From Notamacropus eugenii (Eukaryota > Chordata > Mammalia > Diprotodontia > Macropodidae), in contig NC_092875.1 in assembly GCF_028372415.1 (NCBI RefSeq), forward strand, positions 434,999,377 through 435,063,376: a stretch of 64,000 nt of DNA, read 5' to 3'. The notes under the pieces are model-generated. The model was not told where the DNA came from and did no database searches. It worked only from the letters and a program-made list of their open reading frames with translations. The translations under genes and the position numbers were made by a program. This document shows positions 33,186 through 45,242 of the stretch, piece after piece (positions within the stretch are counted from its first letter, which is position 1; every line of letters begins with the position of its first letter).

Positions 33186-34290
33186 ATATAGAGTTTGTGG
33201 TCCATTAAAAATTCCAGAGTTTTTCCATAAGAGTTGGTAAGTTATGTCTCTTCCATGCCTGTACTAATGAATTGGATTTTTTGAGCCCATGAACAATTTT
33301 GCATTTGACTATAGTAGTTTCATTATAACCATATATAATATATATAATGTACATGTATGTATATATGTGTGTGCATATATACTGACATATATAATACAGT
33401 CATCTAGTAGGTTCTATCCTGGCAAACTTTATGTCATTTGAAAATTTGAAAAGCATACTAACTTTCATTCATCCAAGTTGTCAGTAAAAATGTTAAATAC
33501 TATAAGAAAAAGGGCAGATGTCCCCAGGCATTCCACTGGAGTGCTCTCCAAAATTATTTCCCTCTAACTTGAAATTTGACCTTTGAATTATTGAGCTTTG
33601 CTCTCATTCATTCATTCAGTTCCAAAAAAGCACTACCATCTAGTGCATATTTCTCTACACTATTGTTGAGAATGGTTTAAGAATCTTTAGTAAATGCTTT
33701 GTAAAACATAAGTATACTTAATCTATTGCCTTCTCTTAATATTCTTGCCTAGTTATCATATTTTAAAAAAAGAATTAAACTTACTCTGGTACATTCAGTT
33801 CTCGATGAAGCTATGATGGATTTGGGATTATAATTTTTTTCATATATTCAAAAGTCATCCACTTAATAATTTGTTTTAGAATTCTTTTCCCAGGCTTTTA
33901 ACCCTACAAGCATAAAGAGTCCATTGAACTCTTATTTTTTTAAAAAATTGGGACTTTTGCCCTTTTATAGTTCTGCTGAACTTCTTCCTTTCTCCAAATT
34001 CTTTCAGAGATAATTGGCAATAGCTTAGCAATTACATCTGTCAGTCTTCCTGTTGCCCTAAAATGTAATTCTTTCCTACCTTGTGACTTGAATTCACTGA
34101 GGGCAGCTAGTGATCATTATTAGCTCTCCATCATCTCCTTCTTTATCTTGGGTTTTCACAACCTAATAATGATTTTTATTTTATCTTTTCTGACCAAATA
34201 TCATTCTCTTTGGAAAAGAAATTAAAAACAAAGCAAGAGTTGAATAATTCACCCTTCTCAATCTCATCCAGTGTCATCATCCCTTTCAAC
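33186..34290 (-). repeat. L3/CR1 LINE, antisense, part 3
   Basis: Continuation of the split L3: 'gagtttgtggtccattaaaa', 'ttttttgagcccatgaacaa', 'ccaggcattccactggagtg', 'agtaaatgctttgtaaaaca', 'tctcgatgaagctatgatgg', 'ctagtgatcattattagctc'. A (TA/TG) tract lies at about 33,333-33,400. Strongly decayed. Confidence 0.6.
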
Positions 34291-34544
34291 CCAAACAATG
34301 ATACTATGCCTTATCCAATTCTTCTCTTCCCCACAATAACAACAAAAACCTAACCCAAAATGTTTGTTTTCCTTAGTATTCACTGTTGACTATAGTTCAG
34401 TCTCCAGGCTTATTCTGACACATTTATTGCAGGACCATGCCTTCATAGGACTGCATAAAGTAATGAGCCCCTTGGGTTGGAACACTGTATGCTACTTTTA
34501 CATATTCAGTTACCTGACCTTGTTTCTATCCTCTCTTATTGTTG

Positions 34545-34775
34545 TTCAAGTCATTTCAATAATGTCTGACTCTTCATGACCCATTTTGGGTTTACTTGGC
34601 AGATTTACTGGAGTGGTTTTGCCATTTCCTTCTCCAATGCAAACTGAGACAAACAGGGTTAAGTGACTTGCCCAGGATCACACAGATAGTAAGTGTCTGA
34701 GGACAAATTTTAACTCAGATCTTTCTGATTAAAGGCATAGTGTTCTATCCACGGCACCACCTAGCTACTCTCCAT
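34545..34775 (-). repeat. Marsupial tRNA-type SINE
   Basis: Reversed SINE: 'catgacccattttgggttta', 'ggagtggttttgccatttcc', 'agtgacttgcccaggatcac', 'catagtgttctatccacggc'. Near full length. Confidence 0.85.
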
Positions 34776-36055
34776 CCTCTATATGTATTTTATAAATCTG
34801 AAATGGTAGATGTATTCTCTCTGTTTCTACATCATTCTTTTCAGAAACCTAATAGTGTACAGCACAATACAAGTAAGTGCCTCACAATTCTAAGCAGTAA
34901 ATGAATGTTTGTTTAATGAAAATATAAATTAATGAATAAATGTATCAGGATATATTTGAATTATTTTAGTGTTAGTGTCTATATCACATTGTGGGTCTGT
35001 GACAGCAAGACACTTTACTTCCTTTGTGTTCATTTTTGTACTGATGTTTTTTTATATGCTTTTCCAATACCTAGAACCATTTTATTAATGTAACCAAACA
35101 TAGTTAAAATGACTCTGGTATAGAAGAAAGAAAAATGAGGTGTTGAAGTAGATCAAAGTCATGGCTAGCAAGAACCAAATGGGGTTTTGCCTCAGTATAC
35201 CAAGCTGGGGAAGAGGAAATGGAGAAATTAAGCTTTCTTCATGTGATAACCATGATCCCTGGGTCTTACATTATGATCCCATGCCAGACAGATTTCCAAG
35301 GGTCCTGTCACCATGATTCCTATCTCGAAGGGCCCTACGTTCTTCTGAACACCAAAGGGCTGAAGTTTGTAGCAGTCTCTCTATTGTTATGACTTTATCC
35401 AAAATAAACCCATTCTTTGGGCTACTACTTCCCATATTCACTGACTCTGTAATACCAGTTCAACAGTTTTTACCACATGTGAAAATGCTACAACTCATAG
35501 CTTTGGAGTACATGATGTCTAAGGTTATGTCCAACACTAAATTTCTACAAGATTATGACTTTCCATTATACACTGGAGATACCTTGTTTTCAGCGTACCC
35601 AGTTATCCTTGTATCAGTGTCTATTTTTTGGTAGCAAATATTTGCTGGATGCTTAAGCAACAGCTTATTTGTGAAAAATTTCTGCTGTACTAAAATTACA
35701 ACCCTATTCTCCCCTTTTTGTTCTGCAGGACACAATATACCATCTGGATAAATTTCTTAAGAGATTCCAAAAGAAAGTTTGCAACCCACAGAGTATACAA
35801 TTTTCCAAAAATATTGAAATTCTATCCCAAGATATCCACCTGTGTGATACACCTGGTACATAGGCATATGCATCTACAAATAAGATGGGACATTGAGATA
35901 GAAAATCCACTGATCCAAGATTTTCTAAAGCCAGCTGTCCCATTCCCTAAATCTATACTTGGCATTTTCCAGTTCCTTATAAAGTATGTGCATACTAATC
36001 CATTAGCTATCTATATCACCTTATGACTCCTAGGAATAGATAGCTGATTCTCCCT
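34776..36055. other. Unannotated stretch
   Basis: No repeat family or gene recognised. The 102-codon frame at 35,718-36,026 overlaps minus-strand frames and has no support. Confidence 0.4.
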
Positions 36056-36064
36056 CTTATAAAA

Positions 36065-36212
36065 AAAAACTGTTTGACTCAGTTTCTCCATCTGTAAAAT
36101 GAGTTGGAGAAGGAAACAACAAACCACTCCAGTGTCTTTGCCAAGAAAACCCCAATCGGAGTCAGAAAGAGTCAGACACAGTTGAACTGACTGAACAACA
36201 ACAAAAGAATAT
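36065..36212 (+). repeat. Marsupial SINE, 3' half
   Basis: 'ctcagtttctccatctgtaa', 'gttggagaaggaaacaacaa', 'gtctttgccaagaaaacccc', 'gaactgactgaacaacaaca'. Confidence 0.85.
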
Positions 36213-36374
36213 AGAAACAGGAGAGAAGAACTGTCTCCAGAATTGGCTTTTTGATGTAGGCAGATTATATACACGTTATGATCCTTTTATTCAAAAGATG
36301 TTTGTTGAGGATTTATTATACGATAGGTACTTAGAGAATCACACATACAGATACAAGTTAGACCATCCAGTAGA

Positions 36375-36490
36375 ACCCAAGAAGCATTTATTAAATGTTT
36401 ACTATGTTCCAGGAACTGTGTTGGATGCTGAAGGTATAAACAAAAAATTAAAAATAATCCCTTACTTCTAAAATCCCTTATATCCTAGTA
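36375..36490 (-). repeat. L2 LINE 3' end, antisense
   Basis: 'aagcatttattaaatgttta', 'ctatgttccaggaactgtgt', then 'aatcccttacttctaaaatc'. Confidence 0.65.
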
Positions 36491-36867
36491 GAATAATTAG
36501 GACAAGTAAATAAATGTCTCCAATGCTTAAAGAGTCCATTATTTCTTTGGTGTAGAGATTCCATTTCTAACACAAATTACAATTCTACTATCATATGGTA
36601 GTAGATGGTCTTCAGAAGTTACTGTGATCAAAACATTCAAACCAGTGACACCCTGGTTATGAGTTTTCCTGAATTTAATCTAGCTGATATTCAAATGTCA
36701 GCTATAGATTTTTTTGTTTCATTCTTAAACTTTTTCAGCGTCATAAGTCCTATCACACTTTTTGCGCTTCTATCTCTGAGATGACTTCCGAGATCTGTAG
36801 ACTTCCAGATCTGTATTACTTGTACATGCTTGAATTTGAGCTATTTAGTGGGGGGGAGGGGGGCACC

Positions 36868-36952
36868 TGTTTATGCCTTTCTTTGTATTCTCAGTATTTA
36901 GCACAGTGCCTGTTACATGGTATGTGTATAATAACTGCTTGTTGACTGAGTC
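36868..36952 (+). repeat. L2 LINE 3' end
   Basis: 'tctttgtattctcagtattt', 'agcacagtgcctgttacatg', 'actgcttgttgactgagt'. Confidence 0.7.
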
Positions 36953-37164
36953 TTCTGGTATAGCCTTTAAGAATGCAGCACCATCTCATGATACATCAGA
37001 TAAGGATTTTACAAATTAGTTTAAGTTAACTATCATATGATTACTACCTATTGTCACATGAGTTCAGAAGACAAAGAGACTATTTCCAGTTGGAGTTCAT
37101 GGAGAAGATAATATTTGGGATAGACCTAGAAGATGGATTAAATTATGGGATGGATGGAAATTGT

Positions 37165-37830
37165 GGAAACATTTCAGGCAGGCAACAACATTTATTAAGT
37201 ATTTTTGTACTTAATAAATAAAATAAAAATAAAACAAGACAAAGAAATAAAAAAGATAAATGCATAAAAATAAATAAGATATTTATAAGTACTGTATGCC
37301 ATGTCCTGTGCTAAGCAGTAGGATACAAATGCAAGCAAAAATAAAGCTTGCATCCGAATGGGGCAAAACAACACACAAAGGTGATGGGAAAAGCAGGTGT
37401 TACAAGCAGAGAAAATACCCACATAGGGGCATGGTGGTAAAGTCTATAGATTCTAGAATGCCAAGAGGATAATGAACCATAGCATACCTAAGCCCATCCC
37501 TAAGTTAGAGGCCCTTCAAAGGAATACAGCAAAGGAAGAAAGAATCTAGCATTATAAAAGGATATTTTAGCATGAGAAGACCCCAGGCATTGAGGAAATT
37601 TTCAAGAGGAGAAGGTAACTGAATTATGGTGGTGAAAACTGATGAATCACAACCTCAGCCAGAAGGGGAATGGAACAGAAGAGAACAATGTGAGCAAATA
37701 TAGAAAAACAAAAATCATGTCTGGGGAATCATAGGCAGACCAGTTTGGATGATTCTGAGTATAGAAAGAGTGAAAGAAACTTAAATGGAGGACTACAGGG
37801 ACATCATAGAGATCTTAAGTGCTAGAGTCA
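37165..37830 (-). repeat. L2 LINE, antisense
   Basis: Starts at the reversed terminus ('aacatttattaagtattttt'), with 'atgccatgtcctgtgctaag' and, further in, 'gaggagaaggtaactgaatt' and 'gaacaatgtgagcaaatata'. Confidence 0.5.
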
Positions 37831-37834
37831 ACCA

Positions 37835-38103
37835 GTCAATCAGCAAGCATTTACTGAGTGCTTACATTATGTGATATGGAAACAAAGAAAAGGGGAAAAA
37901 ATCTGGTATCTTCCCTCCAGGAATTCACATTCTGAAGGGGGAGACATTCAAAAAACTATGTGTGTATAAGAGACATTTAGTGTCAATGGAAGCCACCCTC
38001 AAACGGAAAACACTAAAGGGGGGATTAGGGAGAAACGTAGAATTGGAGTGGTAAAGGCCACTGCAGAAAGTGGAATTTGAGTTGTCTTGAAGGAAACCAA
38101 GGG
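37835..38103 (-). repeat. L2 LINE, antisense, left of SINE
   Basis: 'tcaatcagcaagcatttact', 'gagtgcttacattatgtg', 'ggaattcacattctgaaggg', 'gagttgtcttgaaggaaacc'. It resumes after the SINE at 38,336. Confidence 0.6.
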
Positions 38104-38335
38104 CACCTAGGGGTCTTAGAGGATACAGTGATGGTCCTGGAATAAGGAAGACTCATCTTCATGAGTTCAAATCTGACCTGAGACACTTATTTGCTTTGTG
38201 ACGCTCAGTTTCCTCATCTGTAAAATGAACTGGAGAAGGAAATGGCAAACTATTCCAGGATCTTTGCCAAGAAAATCCCAAATGGGGTCATGAAGAATCA
38301 AACATGACTGAAATGATTCAACAAAAATGAAGTAA
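38104..38335 (+). repeat. Marsupial tRNA-type SINE
   Basis: Near-complete: 'gttcaaatctgacctgagac', 'ctcagtttcctcatctgtaa', 'ctggagaaggaaatggcaaa', 'atctttgccaagaaaatccc', 'atgactgaaatgattcaaca'. Inserted into the antisense L2. Confidence 0.9.
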
Positions 38336-39260
38336 ACCCAAAGTTAGGAAAAACAGGAGGCAGAAGTAAGGAAAGAGAGTATTCCAGGAATGGAGAACAG
38401 ACAGTGCAAAAGGAGATGGGAAATGGATTATAATATTTAAGGAACACCAACTAGGTCAGGTTATTTTCATCATAAGGTGTGCATTCCACAGTAAAGTATA
38501 AGAAGACTTATAGGAGTTAGGTTGCTAAGAGATTTAAATTCTAAAGAGAGGATGTGATATTTGAGAGATAAAAGTGAAATACTAGAATTTATTGAGTAGG
38601 AGAGAGATATAAGAAGACTTGCACTTCAGGAAAATCCCTTTGTCAGCTAAGTAAAGAATGAATTGGGGAGGTGGTGAGAGACTTGAGGTAGGAAGACAGG
38701 TGTAAAAGCTACTGTAATTTTACAGATAGGAGATGAGGGCCTCCTCAGGATCATAGCTATGTCAGAAGAGAGAAGGAGGCACATACAAGTCATGATGCAA
38801 AGGCAGAAAGGACAAGATTTGACATCAGGTTAGATTATGGGGGATACATGTAAGTGGAGAGTCAAGGACACAACTGAGGTTGTAAGCCTAGGTAACCGGG
38901 GGGAGTGGAGATGCCCTTGGACATAATAGAGAAGTTAAGAAGAGTCAGAGTTGGGGGGGGGGGGGGCGTGAAGATAAAAGGTTCCATTTTGAACATGTTG
39001 AGTTTGAAATGTCTAAATATCCAATTTAAGATTCCAACAAGCAATTGGTGATGCAAGACTAGATATCAGGAGACATATTAGGGTGTGAAATATAGATTTT
39101 GGAAAATTTGCATAGGGATGAAAATTGAACTTACGGGAGTTGATGAGATCATCAAGTAAGCCAGTAGATAGTTAAAGGGGAGAGAACTCAGGATCTTAGG
39201 AGACTCTCGTGGCTGGTAGGCCAGACTAACAACTTCGGGTTTTACTTAGTATCCAGGGGA
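38336..39260 (-). repeat. L2 LINE, antisense, right of SINE
   Basis: 'gagtattccaggaatggaga', 'gaatgaattggggaggtggt', 'gttccattttgaacatgttg', 'agtttgaaatgtctaaatat', 'gagttgatgagatcatcaag'. The order matches the reversed L2 region seen in sense at 58.8-59.1 kb. Confidence 0.6.
38953..38966. repeat. (G)14 run
   Basis: Fourteen consecutive G followed by CG, in the antisense L2. Confidence 0.9.
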
Positions 39261-41235
39261 GAATTGTTGAAAGTTTTTCATTATGAGAATATTATTATAA
39301 CAATTGTTATTAAAATATTATTTGAACCATCAGAATGAGTGAAGAGAAAGAAGTTAGAAGCAGGGAAACAATTTAATTGCCACTTTGTAGACATGAATTA
39401 ATGAGGATCTCAAAGAAGATACTAGCAGTGGGAGTAGAAACCAATGAAAGGGGTTATGGATGAAAAATGGCTAGAATTTGGTGACAGATCAGATTGAGTG
39501 GCAGTGATAAAGATAATTCAGAGATTTAAACCAGGATATCTAGCTGAATGGCAAAGCTACTAACAAAAATAAGAAAACCTCCGAGAGAAGCTATTATATA
39601 TAATATGGCAAACATCAGTAATGATACCTGTCTGATTCTACCAATGCCAGCAAATCCTACAGAGTTCACTTCCCAGTGCAATGGAGTAGCTTTGAAAAAG
39701 CATAATTTGCTTGAGTTTGGGTCACCCCATCTAGATAACAACAATGGGTATGCCTTTGTCATCCTTAAGTGCACATTAATTTATCAAATCATTCCTAGCT
39801 CAGAGCAAACTTTTAGGGAATAGAACCCCAAAAGCATAGGGTTTGAGGGAAGGGGACAGAGGAAAAGATGAGGCACATTCCCCATTTGCAGAACCATGTG
39901 AAATCAGGGGCAAGAATTAGGCAGTTCGTACTTTAAGAAGACTACAGAAGGGAAGACATGATGGAAAAATTAAAGGAAGAGATGCAGGCAGAAAAGAGAA
40001 ATTTCGTAATTTTGTCTATGGTTGTGACCACTACTTTTCATTAATCCAGCAAAAAAAATGACTTCTTCTTTTACAGAGTCAAAGTTTTTTATGTAAAGAT
40101 GCACTTACCCAACTCTGTGCCAATGTATTTCATCATAAATACTTCCAGAAATCCATTACCTCAGTAATGGGGATTCTCTTCTTGTTGGTACAAACCACAA
40201 ACTTCCTTGGTTCGTGTTTCCCTATATGTTCACAGTGGATCTTATCCATCTGTAATCGATCCCTCGCTTCCATTTCATGACCAGCCTTTTTCAATCAGGG
40301 CTAGTGACCTTTTTCATTTGCATTTAGGACCTTCTCCTTTTGATTGGTGGGAAGATAGCATTTCTTACTAGAGCTGTTTACTCTCTCCCCTGGTATTGTT
40401 CCACAGATGCAAATAAAAATCTCCCCATGTATAAACAAATATAAGAGATTTTCTGAAGAGATTTGAGAATTAATCCTTCTAAAAAATAAACTCTTAAGAT
40501 TGTGTCTCCTTATTGTAACTGAAACTTTGATTAAAGTCAGTGAAGAAAATGTTAAGGGTCTTGTGATTCCCTCTTCATTTTTCTTACATTTTACATGTTG
40601 GGAAAAAAAATCCTGTCAGCTGCACTGGGCCTAAAGCTCAACTGTGATTCTAGCTTTATAGAAATTATCTTCATGTCAGGATTCAGCTGTGGTGCTGAAG
40701 GCCTTGGGTCTCTGCCTGAAAATACCCTCTTTTCAGGATTCAACATGGTAATTTAGGGGCTGCACATAGGATAAGTAAAAAGAAGGATAATTTCTATATG
40801 TCTGAGAGTCTCAACTCTCTCAGGAAACAGAAATGCACAGGTTCTAGCCCCAAAATGGAGCTTGTACTAAGTCTTCAGCCCATGTGAAGGGGAAAGAGAA
40901 GGTTTTCCTGACTTCTGACAGGAATTTTTGGACCTAATGCAAGTACTAAATTTTGGGTCGATGAATATGGAAAATTGAGTCAGTGGAAAAACACCAAACC
41001 ACTGCTGCCAATTCCAAAAATCTAAAGTGGGGCATCAGAACCTCTGGGCTGGCAGTAATCGCTCTGGCCAATCCCCTCTGTTGGCAACCCAAAGAGAGAA
41101 GATGCCATGGTTTTAATGTTCAGCTACCAACCTGCAGGCAGCCCACTGGGCTGTGCACAAGCCCCAGCCTATGTCAACACAACCTTGTTCCAAGTTTCCG
41201 TGTTGCTGTCAATGCACTAGTATTGCCTAACCCTC
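39261..41235. other. Unannotated stretch
   Basis: No named repeat or gene. Frames at 39,548-39,823 and 40,983-41,243 have no splice context or recognisable family. Confidence 0.4.
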
Positions 41236-41462
41236 TAAGCTAGTAACTTTAGAGTCATTGCCAACTTATTTCTCACCTTTTTCCCTTCTATCCAATCTAT
41301 CATCATGACCTGCCAACTCCTCTCAGATTGGCTGTTTTCTCTCCATTCCCAATCAACTCTCCATTCTCACTCATCACCTGCTGAGCCTGCAACAATGCTT
41401 TTGGGCCAGTGCCTAGCAGAGTGTTTTGCACATAGTAGGCATTAAAGTTTGTTGAATTGAAT
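41236..41462 (+). repeat. L2 LINE 3' end
   Basis: 'cctttttcccttctatccaa', 'gcctagcagagtgttttgca', 'catagtaggcattaaagttt', 'gttgaattgaa'. Confidence 0.65.
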
Positions 41463-41861
41463 CCAACTTTGAAAAGTGGCTCCCTGGGATTTCAGAGATG
41501 GAACAAAGTCTCTTTTCACCAAAATATCACCTCCATTTGCGTTCTGGTGTATGAAATACCCTCAAGAATGGACAATACTGATTAGAGATCGCAGTTTCAT
41601 TAGTTTGATTTACAGGAGATGAAGTTTAAATCAACCATGCCCCTGGAAAAGGTAGCATTGATTTGAAGTCTTATAAAAGTTTAAACTCCTGAAACTAGAT
41701 TCTTTTCTGGAAGAAGGCTTTGATAGACAAGAAAGGTTGAGAGAACATGAAGACTTGGAATATTTGAAGATAAAGGCTTCTTTACAGAAGGTAGAAAAGG
41801 CTAGAGAAAGGGAAAGCTTACTTGATTTCACAGTTTTGTCCAAGGCCATTCCTGGTTTCAT
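41463..41861. other. Unannotated stretch
   Basis: Nothing recognised; the minus-strand 76-codon frame is unsupported. Confidence 0.4.
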
Positions 41862-42085
41862 CCTCTAACCTCTGTTCCCTAAAATCTAACCTACATCTAA
41901 TCTTCTTAAGACTCTACTCAAAACTTTGCAGTAACTCCTTGATTCTTTAAGCAAATGAAAACTCCCTGGCCTAGTGCCAAATGGATCATCCTGTTACCTA
42001 TATCTGTACCCTCTCCATGTAGCTTACTTAATTCTCTCTCCTGAATAAAATCCCTTGTAATCAATTAATGAGTATTTCTGATCAC
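41862..42085 (+). repeat. L2 LINE fragment
   Basis: 'actctactcaaaactttgca', 'gaaaactccctggcctagtg' and 'ctccatgtagcttacttaat' resemble the mid-3' part of L2 read in sense. Confidence 0.45.
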
Positions 42086-42184
42086 TTACAGTGAAGCCAG
42101 CCAGTACACTACATACATAAAGACTATGTTCATAATCCCTAAGTAAAAGCAAGTGTAATCTTTATAGGCAATAAAAATAACTTA

Positions 42185-42300
42185 ATATGATATTAACTTC
42201 TCCTCTAGATGTTTGGGGAGGATTAATTACATGATGTCTGCAAAGCATTTTGAGAACCTCTGAAAAAGGTGCTATATGAATACAAGGTATGATTATTTTT
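42185..42300 (+). repeat. MIR-type SINE tail
   Basis: 'gaggattaattacatgatgt', 'gcaaagcattttgagaacct', 'ggtgctatatgaata'. Confidence 0.6.
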
Positions 42301-42689
42301 AGGTGCTTCTGCTGCTGACACATTCGGCATAGCATGAAAGAATGAAAAATTATCTCCGTGTTCCCCGTTGTGGTAACAACCACAGTGAAGGGTTTACAAA
42401 ACCCATTTATAGAAATGCTAAATTTATAAAATACATTTTCACATAAGATAGTATATGCAACTTAATCTGTGTCAGGGAAGACCCTTCTGAGTACAAATGT
42501 TTTCTTGGATACAGTGTCACTAGGCAAAGGAAAGAGAATTATAAAGCTAAAATTATATTTCTGAAGGACCAAGACCCCTGGCTCTAATCCAACCCTATTC
42601 CTTCAAATAAGGCTATATTTTGGACAGATGTTGTCTATCTCATTCTCCAGGGGAAGATATTTTACAATCATCCTCAGCCATCTGTTTTT

Positions 42690-42930
42690 GTTTAGTGACC
42701 CTTTATTGTCAGGAAGTTCTTCCTTATACCTTACTTAAATCCTTCTACATTATCCTATTTCCTTCTATTTATCCTCTGATCTGGAAGATATGATCTGGAG
42801 ACAGATCATAGCTGGCCACTGGTCTTTCAGTTCAATATTTATCCTTCTTATTATAAACCTTCATCAGCTTACAGACATTTATATGTCACCTTCTTGGCTT
42901 TTTTCAGATGAATAACTTAACTCCTGTAAC
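42690..42930 (-). repeat. L3/CR1 LINE fragment, antisense
   Basis: 'caggaagttcttccttatac', 'cttacttaaatccttctaca', 'ttataaaccttcatcagctt'. This is the typical reversed CR1/L3 3' region. Confidence 0.6.
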
Positions 42931-42959
42931 AGCAGAGTTCCATATTAACAACAAGTGCC

Positions 42960-43130
42960 ACAATGCAGACAATGAGCACAAGAATTGGAATTATTTCTTT
43001 GGTTCCAATCCCTGCTCTGACACTTGTGAGCTATAGGATCATGGGCATAATATTTAAAAATCCTCAGTTTCTTCATCTGTAAAATGGGAATCATATTTGC
43101 ATTACCTACTTCTTAGAGTCATTGGCAGTA
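42960..43130 (+). repeat. MIR-type SINE
   Basis: 'ggttccaatccctgctctga', 'ctcagtttcttcatctgtaa', 'aatgggaatcatatttgcat'. Confidence 0.7.
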
Positions 43131-43830
43131 ACATAGTTCAGAGTGTGAGTTCTTGTTCTCATATTGTATTCCCTGATTCCGACTCCTCTTTATATGGCAT
43201 TCCACATTCTGCTAATCATCTATATGCACTCAAACATTTCTGACATTGTACATGAATGAAACAAATGACTTTGGCTGAACTTTTCACATGGTCTAGAAAT
43301 CACAGAATTGGAAGGACATAACATATAGTCTACCCTTCCAAGGAGTTCAGGAGTATGTCTTAACAGACTGAAAAAAAATTTAAACTAATTTAAAATTATA
43401 TCATCATGACCAAAAAAAATTTACTTGGCACTTGTGATCATGGTACAGTTTTCAATGATGTCAGCTTAAAGAAGATACAGTTTTTACCCTAGAGGATTTA
43501 AGCATCTAAATTGAGATACAAAGAAAAGATGATAGCACAAGCATAAATCTTTATTCTCTCTGCCTCTCCACATGTATACATATGTGTGTGCATAAATATA
43601 TTAATTAGACAGTGAATGAATGTGCATGAACAGATACAAAATCCTTGTGGAAGGAAAGATATAATGTCATGATGCAATCAAGCAAAATCTAATTTAGAAC
43701 AACTTCAGAGAAGAGATTAATTGTAAGGATTTTTTTTTAACTTAAGGATAGAGTGGGTTCTTGGCTGGGAATAAGTAAATTCTCAGCAGGTAGCTTTCCT
43801 TCCCTGACAGTTTGTGAGCATAGATTAAAG
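43131..43830. other. Unannotated stretch
   Basis: No gene or named repeat seen. Confidence 0.4.
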
Positions 43831-44056
43831 CAGGGGTTCTTAATTTGGGGTACAATCTGTGAATAGATTTCAAGGGGTCTATGAACTTGAACTGAGAAAT
43901 TTATCATTTCCTTCATGAGCATAGGCAACAAATATAATTCTGAGAAGGGGTCCATATGCTTCAGCAGACTGCTAAAGGGGTCCATCTCACACACACATAC
44001 ACACACACACACACACACACATACACACACACACACATACAAATTAAGAACTCCTG
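43831..44056. mobile_element. hAT-like MITE carrying a (CA)n expansion
   Basis: Terminal inverted repeats 'caggggttcttaatt' at the left and 'aattaagaactcctg' at the right. The internal text ('ctgagaaggggtccatatgc', 'agactgctaaaggggtccat') is shared with 53,872-54,065. It matches a mammal-wide non-autonomous hAT family that I recognise by its ends but do not name. Confidence 0.65.
43988..44040. repeat. (CA)n microsatellite
   Basis: CA units with two TA interruptions, lying inside the hAT-like MITE just before its right terminal repeat. Confidence 0.95.
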
Positions 44057-44059
44057 GTC

Positions 44060-44165
44060 TAGAAGAAGAGATCCATATTCTAGTCTCAACTTTGTCACTT
44101 TCTATGTAGCTGGGGGTTACTCACCTCCCCTTTCTATACTTCAGGCTTCTGATCTTTAAAATGAT
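44060..44165 (+). repeat. MIR-type SINE fragment
   Basis: 'attctagtctcaactttgtc', 'atctttaaaatgatgtg', with the MIR spacing between them. Confidence 0.5.
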
Positions 44166-44179
44166 GTGAGAAGTCATAG

Positions 44180-44370
44180 AATCATATGTGTAAAACTAGT
44201 AGGGACCTTCAATACCAACAAGTATAACCATCTGATTTCACACATGAAGAAATTGAAACCAAAAGAAATTAGGCAATTTGAGTAGGGTGGGAAACCTAGT
44301 ATCGGAAGCAAGATTCTTCCTGATGCCAAGTCCAGCACTCCATCCAATAATCCAAAGTACCTCTCTACCT
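44180..44370 (-). repeat. MIR-related SINE
   Basis: 'ctgatttcacacatgaagaa' then 'attgaaacc', and 'gccaagtccagcactccatc', the reversed MIR order. Confidence 0.5.
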
Positions 44371-44810
44371 TCCTAGAAATCTCACTTAGGATGCCATAAG
44401 AATAAAAAGAAACTATATAAGAATGAAAATGAAAATTACAAAATGCCTTGATCATTTTTTAAAGCTCTGCACCAATGTTTTATTCTTATAGATATGTACT
44501 CCATAGATGCTCGATAACCAGCAGTGGAAAAGAACAGAGGACAATAACAAGATAATTCTGAATGGAACAGAAGGGGCACATGAAACAGAGAAAAAAATTC
44601 ACTAGATCTAGGACATCTGGGGAAGCCTGTGGTTAGGACTTCTGTCTTGATTCACTAGAAAATTGGGAACAAATGCTGAAATCCAGGGAGTAAGTTAGAG
44701 GATTGAGGTATGTTAAGGAAGGCAGCTTGGCAATCATGTTGAACTGAACCTCAGTGTAAGTGCAGCCAAAATTTATAAAAATGATATAAAAATATGAGGC
44801 ATGGGCTATG

Positions 44811-44921
44811 TAGGGTGGCCTAAAAGTCTTGGTTAAGTTTTAAGCTATTAAAGTTCTTGTTGTTATTTTTATTCTAATATATTAAAGCTTAACATTACAA
44901 TAAGACTTTTAGGACACTGTA
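44811..44921. mobile_element. Mariner-type MITE
   Basis: About 107 bases between TA dinucleotides (44,811-44,812 and 44,920-44,921). The ends are inverted: 'cctaaaagtctt' on the left and 'aagacttttagg' on the right, and the inner part ('aagttttaagctattaaag' against 'attaaagcttaacatt') is also complementary. It fits a palindromic mariner derivative. Confidence 0.75.
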
Positions 44922-44964
44922 TATAATATCTTGCATTTGAAGAATTCATTAAACTTTTAGAGTA

Positions 44965-45020
44965 ATTTTAATCAATAAATATTTATTGGTTCCCTACTGC
45001 ATGAAAGGCAACGTGCTAGG
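44965..45020 (-). repeat. L2 LINE 3' end, antisense
   Basis: 'caataaatatttattggttc', 'cctactgcatgaaaggcaac', 'gtgctagg'. Confidence 0.6.
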
Positions 45021-45044
45021 CCTTTGTGGGGCAGGGGTGGGAAT

Positions 45045-45240
45045 TGAAAGTGTCAGCTAAGTGGCACAGTGAATGGCCTGGGTTCAAGTCCACACTGAGA
45101 CAGTTACTAGCTGTGTGACCCTGGACAAGCCAGTAATGTTTGTTTGCCTCTGATTCCTCAACTATAAAGTGGAGATTATATTGACACTGACCATCCAGGG
45201 TTTTTGTGAGAATCAAATGATTGCACACTGCCTAATACAT
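45045..45240 (+). repeat. MIR/marsupial SINE
   Basis: 'cctgggttcaagtccacact', 'ctagctgtgtgaccctggac', 'agggtttttgtgagaatcaa'. Confidence 0.75.
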
Positions 45241-45242
45241 TA

